DNA of 64,000 bases from Aliarcobacter sp. (lineage in GTDB: Bacteria; Campylobacterota; Campylobacteria; Campylobacterales; Arcobacteraceae). The position numbers were made by a program, and so were the translations under genes. The notes beneath the pieces were generated by a model, which did not search any database, was not told the origin of the DNA, and was given only the letters and a program-made list of their open reading frames with translations. Numbering within the stretch: the stretch's first letter is position 1; each line of letters begins with the position of its first letter. This document shows positions 54,132 to 63,818 of the stretch, piece by piece. The DNA is taken from positions 294,607 through 358,606 of the forward strand of contig JAQTXB010000001.1 in assembly GCA_028688995.1 (NCBI GenBank). The letters are read 5' to 3'.

Positions 54132-54485
54132 ATGAAAAAGTTAGTTGTATTATTAATGTTAAGTTGTTCTTTTTTGTTTGCACAAATTAATTTGCAAACA
54201 GCTACAAAAGAAGAGTTGATGGGTATTAAAGGTGTTGGTGAAAAAAAAGCTGAACAGATAATCGAGTATAGAAAAACAAATACTATTAAAACTCCTGAAG
54301 ATTTGAAAAATATCAAAGGTTTTGGCGATAGTATTGTTGCTAATGTAAACGAAACAAATGGAATTACAAAAGAGAACTTAAGCAAAAAAGTTGAAACTGT
54401 AAAAGAAGAGAAGAAAAAAGAGTTAAATAATAGTATTGATAAAAAAATAGAAAAAACTACAACAGGACTTGTTCCAAAATTATAG
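54132..54485 (+). CDS. ComEA-like helix-hairpin-helix DNA-binding protein
   Basis: 117 residues with a signal peptide (about 1-18, ending LFA). A double helix-hairpin-helix (about 20-78: INLQTATKEELMGIKGVGEK, then DLKNIKGFGDSIV) binds DNA non-specifically; the tail is lysine/glutamate-rich. ComEA-like proteins catch incoming DNA in the periplasm during natural transformation. AAGGAG precedes the ATG. Monocistronic with a clear terminator. Confidence 0.85.
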   Translation: MKKLVVLLMLSCSFLFAQINLQTATKEELMGIKGVGEKKAEQIIEYRKTNTIKTPEDLKNIKGFGDSIVANVNETNGITKENLSKKVETVKEEKKKELNNSIDKKIEKTTTGLVPKL

Positions 54486-54518
54486 TCTAAAATGGGGCTT
54501 TCCCTATTTTAGATTTTT
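54486..54518 (+). terminator. Terminator of the comEA-like gene
   Basis: TCTAAAATGGGG and TCCCTATTTTAGA form a stem of about 12 bp with one bulged T and a CTT loop, followed by TTTTT. Confidence 0.8.
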
Positions 54519-54562
54519 ACTTCATTTATGATAGAATCCTTTAAAATTTTAAAAGGTTTGTA

Positions 54563-54976
54563 TTGAAACTCTCTCCAAATGATCTTTGTCCTTGTGGCTC
54601 TTTGAAAAAATATAAAAAATGTTGTAAAACTTTTCATGATGGAATATCTTTTCCAAAAACTGCCCTTGAATTAATGAAATCAAGATTTTCTGCCTTTGCA
54701 GTTTTAAATTCAAAATATATTATTTCAACAACACACAAAGAAAATCCAGATTTTACAGAAAATTTAAAATCTTGGGATGAAGATATTATAAATTTTTCTA
54801 AAAATACGAGATTTGAGGAATTAGAAATTTTAGATTTTATAGAAGATATTGAGAGTTTTGTAACTTTTAAAGCGACTTTATTTCAAGATAATAGAGATGT
54901 TAGTTTCATAGAAAAAAGCAGATTCCTAAAAGTTGATGGAAAGTGGCAATATGTTGATGGGCAATTTATAGATTAA
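54563..54976 (+). CDS. YchJ-family SEC-C motif protein
   Basis: 137 residues. An N-terminal zinc-binding SEC-C element, DLCPCGSLKKYKKCCKTFH (about 6-25), then a YchJ domain with ALELMKSRFSAFAVLNSKYI and a WKSWDEDIINF-like block, ending in KWQYVDGQFID. Start is TTG at 54563 with AAAAGG upstream. A small cytoplasmic protein of unknown task. It precedes yaaA by 8 nt, so they form an operon. Confidence 0.88.
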   Translation: MKLSPNDLCPCGSLKKYKKCCKTFHDGISFPKTALELMKSRFSAFAVLNSKYIISTTHKENPDFTENLKSWDEDIINFSKNTRFEELEILDFIEDIESFVTFKATLFQDNRDVSFIEKSRFLKVDGKWQYVDGQFID

Positions 54977-54984
54977 GGATAAAA

Positions 54985-55725
54985 ATGAAAATACTATTTT
55001 CACCAAGTGAGACAAAAATAGCAGGTGGAGAAGAAACTTCATTTGATAAAAACAGTTTTATATTTCCAGAACTATATGAAAAAAGAATGGAAATTGTAAA
55101 ACAATATAATGAATTTATTTTAAATGCTCCAAAAGAAGAGTTAATAAAACTTTTTGGAACAAAAAAAGAGGATGTTTTAGAGCAATATTCAAAGGATTTA
55201 TTTAAATCTGCAACTATGAAAGTTATTCAAAGATATGATGGAGTTGCTTTTGATTATTTAGAGTATTCAAAATTGGCTAAATATGAACAAGATTATATTG
55301 ATGAAAATGTAATAATATTTTCAAATCTCTTTGGAGCTTTAAAAGCGGGGGATGCAGGACTTCCAGATTATAAACTAAAACAAGGTGAAACTTTTAATGG
55401 CTTAAAAATTGAGAAGTTTTATAATGATAATTTTTCAAAAGCTTTGGATGAATATTTAAAAGATGAAGATATTATAGATTTAAGAGCTGGATTTTATGAG
55501 AAGTTTTACAAAATAGAAAAACCATATACAACAATGAAGTTTATAAAAGATGGAAAAGTTGTGAGTCATTGGGCTAAGGCTTATCGTGGGATTATTTTAA
55601 AATTAATTGCAAGAAGTAATATAAAAACTATCGATGAGTTAATGAATATGCAAATAGAAAATCTAAAAATAGAAGAGATTAAAAAACAAAAAACAAAAAC
55701 AGAAATAGTTTATTCTATTATCTAA
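54985..55725 (+). CDS. yaaA: Peroxide stress protein YaaA
   Basis: 246 residues with the family blocks MKILFSPSETK at the N-terminus, RYDGVAFDYLEYSKL, then SNLFGALKAGD and VSHWAKAYRGIILKLIA. YaaA lowers free iron and limits DNA damage by peroxide in E. coli and binds DNA. Second gene of the ychJ-like/yaaA/corA-like operon. Confidence 0.92.
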   Translation: MKILFSPSETKIAGGEETSFDKNSFIFPELYEKRMEIVKQYNEFILNAPKEELIKLFGTKKEDVLEQYSKDLFKSATMKVIQRYDGVAFDYLEYSKLAKYEQDYIDENVIIFSNLFGALKAGDAGLPDYKLKQGETFNGLKIEKFYNDNFSKALDEYLKDEDIIDLRAGFYEKFYKIEKPYTTMKFIKDGKVVSHWAKAYRGIILKLIARSNIKTIDELMNMQIENLKIEEIKKQKTKTEIVYSII

Positions 55726-55735
55726 AGGAAATAAA

Positions 55736-56695
55736 TTGAATCATGCTTTGTTATTAGATGGAAATGGAAGAGCAAAAGAGTTAAATTATGAAGATATAAA
55801 CGCTGAAAATCTTCCTACCGAGGGAATTTTGTGGGTACATTTTGATTATTCAAGTGATATAGCAAAATATTGGATTCGAAATAGAAGTGGAATAGATTCA
55901 GTTGCTATTGATGCATTATTAACAGAAGAGACAAGACCTAGAACTACAATTTTAAATGATTCTTTTTTAATTGCTTTAAGAGGTGTAAATTTAAACCCAA
56001 ATTCAAAACCTGAAGATATGGTTTCTATTAGACTTTTTATCGCATCAAATTTAATTATCACAACGAAAAAAAGAAATCTTTTATCAGTAGATGAAATCGT
56101 TGATTGTTTGAAAAAAGGAACAGGTCCTAAATCTTCTGCGGAATTTCTAAATGAATTAACATATCGAGTAACATCAAGAATGGAAGGTGTAATTGATGAG
56201 TTAGAAGATAGAACAGATTCTTTAGAAGAAGATTTAATTGATTTAAGTGATTCAAAATTTAGAAGTGAATTATTAGCAATTAGAAGAGAGACAATTATTT
56301 TAAGAAGATATTTATTTCCTCAAAAAGAGGCAATGTCGAAACTTTATAATGATAAAGTTACTTGGCTAAGTGAATATGAAAAAATTGAATTACGAGAGAC
56401 AAATGACCAACTAATGAGATATATTGAAGAGCTTGATACAATCAGGGATAAAGTTGCATTGATTCAAGAAGAGTTATCAAATAAACTTAGCGAACAGATG
56501 AATAAAAAGATGTATGTATTATCAATTATTTCTGTTATATTTTTACCATTAACTTTTTTAACTGGACTTCTAGGAATAAATATAGGTGGAATTCCTGGTG
56601 CTCAAGATCAAAATGCTTTTTATATTTTTACATTAATTTTAATAGTGATTGTAAGTGTGCAATATATTATATTTAAAAAGAGAAATTGGCTTTAG
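55736..56695 (+). CDS. CorA/ZntB-family metal cation transporter
   Basis: 319 residues. A soluble N-terminal funnel with a coiled coil (about 130-255) is followed by two C-terminal membrane helices (about 261-282 and 293-313). The pore signature is GINIGGIPG (about 284) instead of the strict GMN of CorA; the GIN form occurs in ZntB-type Zn exchangers. Start is TTG at 55736 behind AAAGGA. Transported ion (Mg, Zn or other) not decided. Confidence 0.9.
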   Translation: MNHALLLDGNGRAKELNYEDINAENLPTEGILWVHFDYSSDIAKYWIRNRSGIDSVAIDALLTEETRPRTTILNDSFLIALRGVNLNPNSKPEDMVSIRLFIASNLIITTKKRNLLSVDEIVDCLKKGTGPKSSAEFLNELTYRVTSRMEGVIDELEDRTDSLEEDLIDLSDSKFRSELLAIRRETIILRRYLFPQKEAMSKLYNDKVTWLSEYEKIELRETNDQLMRYIEELDTIRDKVALIQEELSNKLSEQMNKKMYVLSIISVIFLPLTFLTGLLGINIGGIPGAQDQNAFYIFTLILIVIVSVQYIIFKKRNWL

Positions 56696-56709
56696 CCTAT
56701 TTCTCTTTT
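56676..56709. terminator. Bidirectional terminator embedded in two gene ends
   Basis: AAAAGAGAAAT and ATTTCTCTTTT pair over 11 bp, with an inner GGC/GCC extension and a TTTA loop. The hairpin spans the last codons of the converging CorA-like and MscS-like genes, so terminator and codons share the sequence. Confidence 0.75.
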
Positions 56710-58502
56710 CTTATATGAATGTCCATTTGAGGGAATGGAATTTCGATATTATTATTTTGTAAAGTTTTATATACAAAAATTAAAAAATCAGACATATTAG
56801 AAGAACCAACTCCATTTTCATCTGGATTTTCGCTTATCCAAACAAGTAATTCAAAATCAATTGAACTTGTTCCCATCATTGTCATTCTAACTTTTGGAGC
56901 TTTTTCAGGATTATTTCGAATATACATTAAGCTACTATTTCTTAAATTTTCTAAAATAATTTCTATAACATTATCAATATCACAACCATAAGCAATTCCA
57001 AATGGAACATTTAATCTTCTAATATCATCTGAGAAAGTAAGATTAATCACATTATTTTGGATTAAAGTTGAGTTTGGGATAATAATATCAATATTATCAA
57101 ATGTAGTAATAACACTGCTTCTCATATTTATTTGAGAAACTTTTCCTCTAACTCCTGATGAAATTTCAATAATATGTCCAACTTGAATTGATTTTTCAAA
57201 AATTAGAATAATTCCAGAGATAAAATTTGAAACAATATTTTGTAAACCAAACCCAATACCAACTGATAACGCCCCAACTAAAATTGTAAGTGAAGATAAG
57301 TCAATTCCAACGGATTTTAAACCAAAAACAAAAGTTATTGCAACTAAAAAGTAGTATCCAAGATTTGCAAGCATTGTTCTTGTTGCAATTGAAGTATTTC
57401 TTAAATAATTTGAAGTTGCATGGGTAATCTTTTTCTTATAAAAAGTTGCAACAGAAAATCCAAAAATGAAAATTAAGACAAATTTAGTAATAGCTAAAAT
57501 AGAAATACCATCACCAATTGGAATAATTGGATTATTTATCTCTGTCCATCCATATTTTATAATATCAAGGAAACTTTGTTTTGTATCTGCAAATGTTGTT
57601 TTTGTAACACCCATTCTCTCTCTTGATAAATATTTAAATAGCTCATTTAAAGAATCATAATTTGCTTGATGTTCTTTGATAAATAATTGAAGACTATTGT
57701 TTAGTTCAAAATAGTTAGATTTTTTTTCTTTTAATAAGGGTAATAACTCTTCAATTTTTAGATAAACAATTTGATTAATTAGTTTTGATTTATCATTTCT
57801 TAGTTGTACAATTTGCAAATCAAGTGTTTTTATTTTTGTTTCATTTTCAGTAATTTTTGCTTTATCATAAGAAAGAGATAATTTTTTTTCATCTTTTATT
57901 AAATCATTAAAAGTTTCTAAAGATTTATCTATTCTGTTTTGAAGAGTTGGATTAACAACAAACTTTGCAGTTTCTAAACTATCTAATAATATTTTTTTGA
58001 AGTTAGTTTGGTATTTTGTATATTCATCTATTGTTGATTTATTTTGTCTATTTTTTAAAATATAATAGGCATATAATAGTTGAGAATTAACAGAACTAAT
58101 CTCTTCTTTATTTGTTAATTTATCAATTTGCTCTTCTAAAAGATTTATTTTATTACTATTTTCATCAAACTCATTTTTTATTGAGTCAAACTCATCATTT
58201 GTTTTTAAGTACTCTTTTACTTGGTCAATATATTTGTCAATTGTAGTTATTTCATCAATATCTTTAAAGACAAATGTATTTTCATCTTTTAATGTAGATT
58301 GTAATTTTTTCAATAATAAAATCTGATATTCAGCCTGTTCTTTATTTTCAGGAGATAAATCATTTTTAGTAGAACTGATTTTTGTAGTTTGAGTTGAATA
58401 TAATTTTGTCAACTCTTCATTTGTATTTTCATACCAAGTTTTATCTATGCTTATTGCAAAAGATGTTGATATTAAAAATAAAAACAACAATATATATTTC
58501 AA
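56697..58502 (-). CDS. MscS-family mechanosensitive channel with long periplasmic coiled coil
   Basis: 601 residues. A signal peptide (about 1-17) precedes a periplasmic coiled-coil region (about 20-300), then three membrane helices: about 325-350, 370-395, and the pore helix LTILVGALSVGIGFGLQNIVSNFISG (written in two parts, about 398-425). The cytoplasmic MscS beta domain has VGHIIEISSGVRGKVSQINM. The long N-terminal part resembles MscK/YbdG-type rather than the 286-residue MscS. It would release solutes on osmotic downshock. Confidence 0.9.
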   Translation of the reverse strand: MKYILLFLFLISTSFAISIDKTWYENTNEELTKLYSTQTTKISSTKNDLSPENKEQAEYQILLLKKLQSTLKDENTFVFKDIDEITTIDKYIDQVKEYLKTNDEFDSIKNEFDENSNKINLLEEQIDKLTNKEEISSVNSQLLYAYYILKNRQNKSTIDEYTKYQTNFKKILLDSLETAKFVVNPTLQNRIDKSLETFNDLIKDEKKLSLSYDKAKITENETKIKTLDLQIVQLRNDKSKLINQIVYLKIEELLPLLKEKKSNYFELNNSLQLFIKEHQANYDSLNELFKYLSRERMGVTKTTFADTKQSFLDIIKYGWTEINNPIIPIGDGISILAITKFVLIFIFGFSVATFYKKKITHATSNYLRNTSIATRTMLANLGYYFLVAITFVFGLKSVGIDLSSLTILVGALSVGIGFGLQNIVSNFISGIILIFEKSIQVGHIIEISSGVRGKVSQINMRSSVITTFDNIDIIIPNSTLIQNNVINLTFSDDIRRLNVPFGIAYGCDIDNVIEIILENLRNSSLMYIRNNPEKAPKVRMTMMGTSSIDFELLVWISENPDENGVGSSNMSDFLIFVYKTLQNNNIEIPFPQMDIHIRKEK

Positions 58503-58517
58503 GTTAAATCCTTTTTG

Positions 58518-59606
58518 TTAAATTAGTTTTTTTGTTCTTACAAAATAAAGAGCAATTAAAGATAATAGTGAAAATAAAGCACTAAAAATAAATAAAAACT
58601 CACCATAAACAGCACCAGCAATTAATGCTCCTACAAATCCTCCAAGTCCATATGCAACTCCATACATAAATTGTTGAGCAAGTTTTTTATTTTCATATAA
58701 AGTATATAAATAAATAATCACAGAACTGTGATAAAGCCCAAAAGAAAAGGCATGAATTGATTGAGCAAAGAATGTTACACCTAATGAATCTGGATATAAA
58801 TATAATAAAATCCATCTAAAGGTTGTAAGTGCAACACAAAATTTTATAAGTGAAAGTAGGTTGTTTTTTAAAAGTGGGGCTTGGAAATAGAGCATTAATA
58901 TTTCGCAAATTACTCCAAATGACCATAAATAAGAGGTCATCTCAAGACTTATTCCATGTTGTGTTTCATAAATAGTAAAGAAGTTATAAAATGCTCCAAA
59001 ACTTATTTGCATGAAAAATAGACTTAACCAAAAAGGCCAATATTTTAAAAAAGAAAAAGGTTCATTATTTTGTTCTTCTTGATGTTCAATGTCATACTTT
59101 AACAATAAAATTGCAAATATAACTGTTAAGATATTTAAAACTAAATAGTAATGAATTGCAATATATGGTTGAGTTAAAAACTTTGCTAAAACTAATGATA
59201 TTATCATAAAACCAATTGAGCCATAAAGTCTTGATTTTCCATATTTCTCTTTTCCAAGATTTGAAATTGCAGTTACTTCAAGATAAGGCAAAATCAAAGA
59301 TAAACAAACTCCTAATAATGCATTATTAATCATAAATAGATAAAAGTTTTCAATAGTCAAATAAAACAACGATGAAGAAACTATTGATAAATAAAGGGCA
59401 GTTTTAAACATCTTTTGATCTAACTTTATATGTTTTAAAAACATAAAAGGTGTTAGAAATCTCATTAATGGAGGAAGAGCTAAAATTATACCTATATCAA
59501 AAGTACCATATCCAATATCATGAAGTACCTTTGGTAAAAATATTACATATACCCCAACAGCTGCAAAGTAAAAAAAGTAAAATGCTGATAGATTAAGAAA
59601 TAGCAT
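58518..59606 (-). CDS. MFS transporter (HcaT/MFS_1-like family)
   Basis: 362 residues with about 12 membrane helices. The N-terminal pattern FYFFYFAAVGVYVIFLPKVL and DIGIILALPPLMRFLTPFMF, plus GKSRLYGSIGFM, matches the 3-phenylpropionate permease (HcaT)-like MFS branch, often of unknown substrate. Last gene of the secG-frr-pyrE-RDD transcript, sharing one base with the RDD gene. Confidence 0.82.
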   Translation of the reverse strand: MLFLNLSAFYFFYFAAVGVYVIFLPKVLHDIGYGTFDIGIILALPPLMRFLTPFMFLKHIKLDQKMFKTALYLSIVSSSLFYLTIENFYLFMINNALLGVCLSLILPYLEVTAISNLGKEKYGKSRLYGSIGFMIISLVLAKFLTQPYIAIHYYLVLNILTVIFAILLLKYDIEHQEEQNNEPFSFLKYWPFWLSLFFMQISFGAFYNFFTIYETQHGISLEMTSYLWSFGVICEILMLYFQAPLLKNNLLSLIKFCVALTTFRWILLYLYPDSLGVTFFAQSIHAFSFGLYHSSVIIYLYTLYENKKLAQQFMYGVAYGLGGFVGALIAGAVYGEFLFIFSALFSLLSLIALYFVRTKKLI

Positions 59607-60088
59607 TATTTATCGTTGATTATAATAGTATTTGAAAAAATGTCTTGGAAAGATTTTTTATCCTTATTGAAAAAAGGAATAAAAAGTAAAAAGATTGATA
59701 TTACAGCAAATAATGTTGCTATATATCTAACAATAACTTGAATAACAGAAACTCTTTGTTTAGTTATATTATCAACAAGTCGTAATTCGTAAGCTCTAAG
59801 CCCTGGAGTTTGACCATTTTTTAACCAAAAAATCAGAATAACAGTTGCATGAACTGCAAATATAATTCCCCAGCCCATAGCTCTATTTTGTGCAAATTCA
59901 GCACCACTTCCCATGATTAAATAGATAACTACATAAAGAATAGGAGTGGTAATTAAAAAAGTATCAGTTAGAAATGCTTTTAATCTTGATGGAATAGATG
60001 CAGAACCATTATTTGATGATTCTTTAATAGAGTCAACTTTTTTTTCTTGTTGAACTCTATTTTGTTTAACATCTCTCCATTTTGGCAT
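59606..60088 (-). CDS. RDD-family membrane protein
   Basis: 160 residues with three hydrophobic segments (about 45-65, 75-95 and 115-137). SIPSRLKAFLTDTFLITTPI is the R-DD start of the RDD domain and PGLRAYELRLVD its middle block. Members may transport cations, but most are unassigned. It overlaps the neighbouring genes on both sides by one base. Confidence 0.88.
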   Translation of the reverse strand: MPKWRDVKQNRVQQEKKVDSIKESSNNGSASIPSRLKAFLTDTFLITTPILYVVIYLIMGSGAEFAQNRAMGWGIIFAVHATVILIFWLKNGQTPGLRAYELRLVDNITKQRVSVIQVIVRYIATLFAVISIFLLFIPFFNKDKKSFQDIFSNTIIINDK

Positions 60089-60696
60089 TAGTTTCCTCTA
60101 CTACCAGGTTTATAAGCAATGCTTCCTTCTTTGCACATAGGACACTCATCTGGTGCATACATTTCAAATGTAAAATCATCAAGTGCAAAAAGTGGTTTGT
60201 TAAGTGGTAATTTACAGTTATCTTTAGCTTCTAATGTGCTTCCAACTCTTGAACAAAATCCTCTGTTAGCAAGTGCAGCATAAGCAACAATATTTCCACC
60301 AGCATTTTCAACTTGCTTTGCAGCTTCAAGTGCACTTCCACCAGTTGTAATAATATCTTCACAAATAATGTAGTTTTCACCTTCTTTAACTTCGAAACCT
60401 CTTCTGATAGTCATTTCTCCATCAACTCTTTCTGCAAAAATAAATCTTACATCAAGTGCAGTTGCAAGTGCAAAACCTGCAATTAATCCACCAAGTGCAG
60501 GAGAACAAACAGCATCAACTTTTATACCAGCTTCTTTAATCTGAACAGCTAAAGCTTCTGCTAATAACTTAGCAGTTTTAGGATCTTCTAAAACCTTTGC
60601 TGATTGTAAATAAAACTTTGAGTGATTCCCACTACTTAATTTGAAGTGACCTTCTAATAATGCTTGTGCATCTTTGTATATTTGTGCTACGTTCAT
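60088..60696 (-). CDS. pyrE: Orotate phosphoribosyltransferase
   Basis: 202 residues. The PRPP-binding motif is [16 protein letters not shown] (about 113-128), with [11 protein letters not shown] near the N-terminus and [11 protein letters not shown]. It converts orotate and PRPP to OMP in pyrimidine synthesis. I take the ATG preceding [10 protein letters not shown] at 60696; two upstream start-like codons overlap the frr stop. A C-terminal CPMCKEGS (CxxC) is an extra found in this lineage's PyrE. Confidence 0.94.
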   Translation of the reverse strand: MNVAQIYKDAQALLEGHFKLSSGNHSKFYLQSAKVLEDPKTAKLLAEALAVQIKEAGIKVDAVCSPALGGLIAGFALATALDVRFIFAERVDGEMTIRRGFEVKEGENYIICEDIITTGGSALEAAKQVENAGGNIVAYAALANRGFCSRVGSTLEAKDNCKLPLNKPLFALDDFTFEMYAPDECPMCKEGSIAYKPGSRGN

Positions 60697-60698
60697 CA

Positions 60699-61256
60699 TC
60701 AAACCGTTAATATTTCTTTTTCTTTTGCTTTTAAAGTCTCATCAGCTTTAATAACATAAGAATCAGTTATCTTTTGGATTTCATCTTGAGCTTTTTTACT
60801 CTCATCATCAGTAATTGCTTTATCTTTTAAAAGATTTTTTATTTTTGTATTAGAGTTTTGTCTAATATTTCTAATTGCTACTTTTGCATTATCAGTCATA
60901 ACTTTTGCTTGTTTTGCAGTATTTTGTCTTTGGTCAACTGTCATTGGAGGGAAAAATAATTTGATTACATCACCATCATTATTTGGATTAACACCAATAT
61001 TTGCAGCTTGAAGAGCTTTATCAATTAGACCTAAAAGATTTTTTTCCCATGGATTAATAACAATAGTTGTAGCATCTGGTGATAAAACAGAACCAACTTG
61101 ACTTAACTCTGTTGGTGTTCCATAATAATCAATTCTGATTCCATCTAAGATATTAACATTAACTTTTCCAGTTCTTAAAGACTTATAATCTTTCTTTAAA
61201 GCCTCGATAGATTTTTCCATATGATCTTTTGTTTGAGCATATATTTCTTCTAACAT
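60699..61256 (-). CDS. frr: Ribosome recycling factor
   Basis: 185 residues, exactly the family length. Landmarks are [32 protein letters not shown] and NVRNIRQ-type [11 protein letters not shown], with the hinge to the three-helix bundle. It releases ribosomes with EF-G after termination. ATG preceded by AAGGAGAATG. Between secG and pyrE. Confidence 0.97.
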   Translation of the reverse strand: MLEEIYAQTKDHMEKSIEALKKDYKSLRTGKVNVNILDGIRIDYYGTPTELSQVGSVLSPDATTIVINPWEKNLLGLIDKALQAANIGVNPNNDGDVIKLFFPPMTVDQRQNTAKQAKVMTDNAKVAIRNIRQNSNTKIKNLLKDKAITDDESKKAQDEIQKITDSYVIKADETLKAKEKEILTV

Positions 61257-61288
61257 TCATTCTCCTTTATTGAATTTTTCTTATTAAC

Positions 61289-61633
61289 TTATTTAGCAGG
61301 TTCTGCAGGAACAGGAGCTGTTGGAGCAACTGGCGCTTGAGATTGTGAAACTGGAGCTGTAGGAATTAAAGAGTCTGTTTTTACTGTATCAACAGCACTT
61401 TGATTTCTTTGTTCGTTAAATAAGTAACCTAAAACTACAGTGTTAATTATAAAAACTAAACCTAAAGCCATTGTAGCTTTTGTTAAAAAGTTTGCAGGAC
61501 CTTTTGCCCCAAATAATGAATCATTACTTCCACTATAAGCTCCAAGACCAATACTTGAACTTTTTTGAAGTAAGATTATTATTGTTAGTAAAATTGCTAA
61601 TACAAACTGAACGATTAAAAGTGTAGATGTCAT
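61289..61633 (-). CDS. secG: Preprotein translocase subunit SecG
   Basis: 114 residues. Two membrane helices (about 4-22 and 52-72) flank GAYSGSNDSLFGAKGPANFL, the SecG signature. The C-terminal tail is Ala/Pro/Val-rich (VSQSQAPVAPTAPVPAEPAK). Part of the SecYEG channel. First gene of the secG-frr-pyrE transcript. Confidence 0.95.
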   Translation of the reverse strand: MTSTLLIVQFVLAILLTIIILLQKSSSIGLGAYSGSNDSLFGAKGPANFLTKATMALGLVFIINTVVLGYLFNEQRNQSAVDTVKTDSLIPTAPVSQSQAPVAPTAPVPAEPAK

Positions 61634-61740
61634 TATCTATTTCCTTTTTTAAAAATGGTAGTTATTTTATCTAAAACTTATTAAGAATAAGTTAAAATGG
61701 ATATTAAAGCAGATTCCAAGTTATTTTAAAAAGAGTAAAT

Positions 61741-62433
61741 TTGTCAGTTAAAAACCAATTCTCAAAATATGCAAAAGAGTACAAAAATCACAATATTATT
61801 CAACAAATTGTTGCAAAGTCACTTGTTCGTGAATTAAAATTTCAACCCAAAAGAGTTTTAGAATTAGGATGTGGTTCCGGACAAGTATATAATTATATTT
61901 CATGGGATATAGATTTTTACAAGGCAATAGATTTTTCAGCTTCAATGTGTGAGTTACATCCAAAGGGTGAAAATATTGAAGTGAAATGTTTTGACTTTGA
62001 TACTCAAGAGTTTTTAGATGAAATAAAAGATAATAGTTATGATATAGTCTTATCATCATCAGCTTTACAATGGTCAAAAGATTTGTCAAAAATTATAAAA
62101 CATCTTTCATTTACTACAAATGAAATAAATGCAGTTTTATTCACATCAAATACTTTTAAAACTATTCAAGAAATTACAAATTCAAAATCACCAATATTAG
62201 ATGAAGAATCAATAAAAGAGGCTTTCTCAAAATATTTTTTATGTGAATTTGAAACTATAATGTACAAATTAGAGTTTGATAATAAAAAAGATTTATTTGA
62301 TTACATAAAAAAATCAGGTGTTAGTGGTGAGTCATCATTGGATTTTAAGGATGCAAAAAAATTATATAAAGAGTATAATTTAAATTACTTAGAATTTGAA
62401 GTGATTTTTGTTAAAACAATTTCTAAATTGTAA
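61741..62433 (+). CDS. BioC-like SAM-dependent methyltransferase
   Basis: 230 residues. SAM motif I is VLELGCGSGQVYNYI (about 39-53), motif II-like IDFSASMCELHP, and VLSSSALQWSKDL, which matches the BioC-type 'LQW' block. It probably methylates malonyl-ACP in early biotin synthesis or is a close paralogue; no other bio gene is near. Start is TTG at 61741, with AAAAGAG upstream. Its 3' end overlaps the convergent ThiD2 gene by 49 nt. Confidence 0.75.
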   Translation: MSVKNQFSKYAKEYKNHNIIQQIVAKSLVRELKFQPKRVLELGCGSGQVYNYISWDIDFYKAIDFSASMCELHPKGENIEVKCFDFDTQEFLDEIKDNSYDIVLSSSALQWSKDLSKIIKHLSFTTNEINAVLFTSNTFKTIQEITNSKSPILDEESIKEAFSKYFLCEFETIMYKLEFDNKKDLFDYIKKSGVSGESSLDFKDAKKLYKEYNLNYLEFEVIFVKTISKL

Positions 62434-62789
62434 AGTTCATATCTAATATATTTAAAATTTTCACTATCTTCTATTGAGATTAATTTACAAAACTCTTCAA
62501 GTACCCTTGAACTCTCTTGAGCTCTTTTAAAGTTTGCAATTAAAATAGAGTATATATCTGTTCTATTTTGTTCACTTTTAATTGAGGTTCTTAATACATC
62601 ATTTTTAACATCTCTAGTTTCTAGTAATTCAATGTAATTTTCTAATCTTGATAAATGTCGAAGTTCTTTAAGTTTTATAGCAGTTTGTTTGTCATTGTAT
62701 ACATATCTAAATATATCTTCAACTACTCGAATTCCTTCCCGTAATCTATTTAAATTAGCATCAATAAGTCTTAGGTACTTTTCTTCCAT
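62385..62789 (-). CDS. ThiD2-family protein (thiamine precursor kinase-like domain)
   Basis: 134 residues matching the ThiD2 domain throughout: RLIDANLNRLREGIRVVEDI, then LKELRHLSRLE and RAQESSRVLEEFCKL. ThiD2 is known as an HMP-phosphate kinase domain, often fused to thiamine-phosphate synthase (ThiE); here it stands alone, which is usual in Campylobacterota. 38 nt separate it from the BI-1 gene on the same strand. Confidence 0.85.
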   Translation of the reverse strand: MEEKYLRLIDANLNRLREGIRVVEDIFRYVYNDKQTAIKLKELRHLSRLENYIELLETRDVKNDVLRTSIKSEQNRTDIYSILIANFKRAQESSRVLEEFCKLISIEDSENFKYIRYELYNLEIVLTKITSNSK

Positions 62790-62826
62790 AAAGTAGTAGT
62801 TTAAAACTAACTCTTTCGAGTTAGTT

Positions 62827-63528
62827 TTATTCTTTATCTCCGCTATTCATAATTCCTAAAATTTGTAATAAAGATATAAACAAATTGAAGAAATCTAAAT
62901 ATAAAGCAAGAGCTGCTTCAATTGGAGAATCATATTGACCTTTAATTATATTTTGTGTGTCATATAAAATGAACGCAGAAAATAATAAAGCACCAACACT
63001 TGCGATTGCTAATTGCATCATTGAAGATTGAATAAAGATATTAGAAATACCAGCAACAATCATTATGATTAATGCAATGATTAAGAATTTCCCCATTGCT
63101 GAAAAATCTTTTTTTGTTGTCATTGCAAACATTGAAATTCCACCAAATGCAACTGAAGTCATTAAAAACGCTTGACCAACAATTGCAGCACCATCAGGCA
63201 TTGCAAAAATTGAAGCTAATAATGGAGCAATTGTTAATCCAGTGATAAATGTAAATGCAAATAAAACAGCTAAGTTTACACCTGGAGTGTGTTTAACTTT
63301 TGGAATAACAAAAAAGATTAATGCTAGTTCAACTCCAAATAAAACCCATTTCATTGGTCCCATTAAAATTGAAACTATTCCTAATCCAATATAAGCCCCA
63401 GCAGTTGCAGCTAATAGTGAACCTGCAAATAGTTGATATGTAGCTTTTAAAAAGCTCATTATTTGAACTTGTGAAGACTCTCGTGTATATTGGCTAGATT
63501 GATTTGATAAATAATCTCTATTATACAT
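62827..63528 (-). CDS. Bax inhibitor-1/YccA family membrane protein
   Basis: 233 residues and seven membrane helices, with a short polar N-terminus. The family blocks GLTIAPLLASIFAMP and LYDTQNIIKGQYDSP, with the ALALYLDFFNLFISLLQILG end, are all present. Bacterial members modulate FtsH proteolysis or act as pH-gated calcium leaks. AAGGAAAAG precedes the ATG at 63528. Confidence 0.94.
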   Translation of the reverse strand: MYNRDYLSNQSSQYTRESSQVQIMSFLKATYQLFAGSLLAATAGAYIGLGIVSILMGPMKWVLFGVELALIFFVIPKVKHTPGVNLAVLFAFTFITGLTIAPLLASIFAMPDGAAIVGQAFLMTSVAFGGISMFAMTTKKDFSAMGKFLIIALIIMIVAGISNIFIQSSMMQLAIASVGALLFSAFILYDTQNIIKGQYDSPIEAALALYLDFFNLFISLLQILGIMNSGDKE

Positions 63529-63789
63529 ATTCTTTTCCTTTTAATTGAATTGTTGTAATTCTATATTGTAACACTTAATAGTATCATTAAATAACTATCA
63601 AGTAACAATATTAGACATATAGTATATAAAAAAGGTAAATAAAGAATTAATACAATGAATAAAAATTATCATTTTAGTTAATAAATTCAAGAAACAGATG
63701 AATAAAACAAAAAACCCCAATAGAAAGCTAGTAAAATGGAGGAAATGGGATAAATCCAAAAATTTAAGCCAAATTTCAGCTGTAAGCTC
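63529..63789. other. Intergenic stretch without a supported gene
   Basis: AT-rich region upstream of the BI-1 gene. The only long minus-strand frame (63598-63828) overlaps the plus-strand promoter, has no ribosome-binding site and no coding character, so I treat it as non-coding. Confidence 0.6.
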
Positions 63790-63818
63790 TTGACAAAGTA
63801 AAAAAAACCTATTATAAT
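63790..63818 (+). promoter_or_regulatory. Perfect-consensus sigma-70 promoter reading out of the window
   Basis: TTGACA (63790-63795) and TATAAT (63813-63818) with exactly 17 nt between them. Such perfect promoters in AT-rich Campylobacterota usually serve rRNA or other very strong transcripts. Confidence 0.85.
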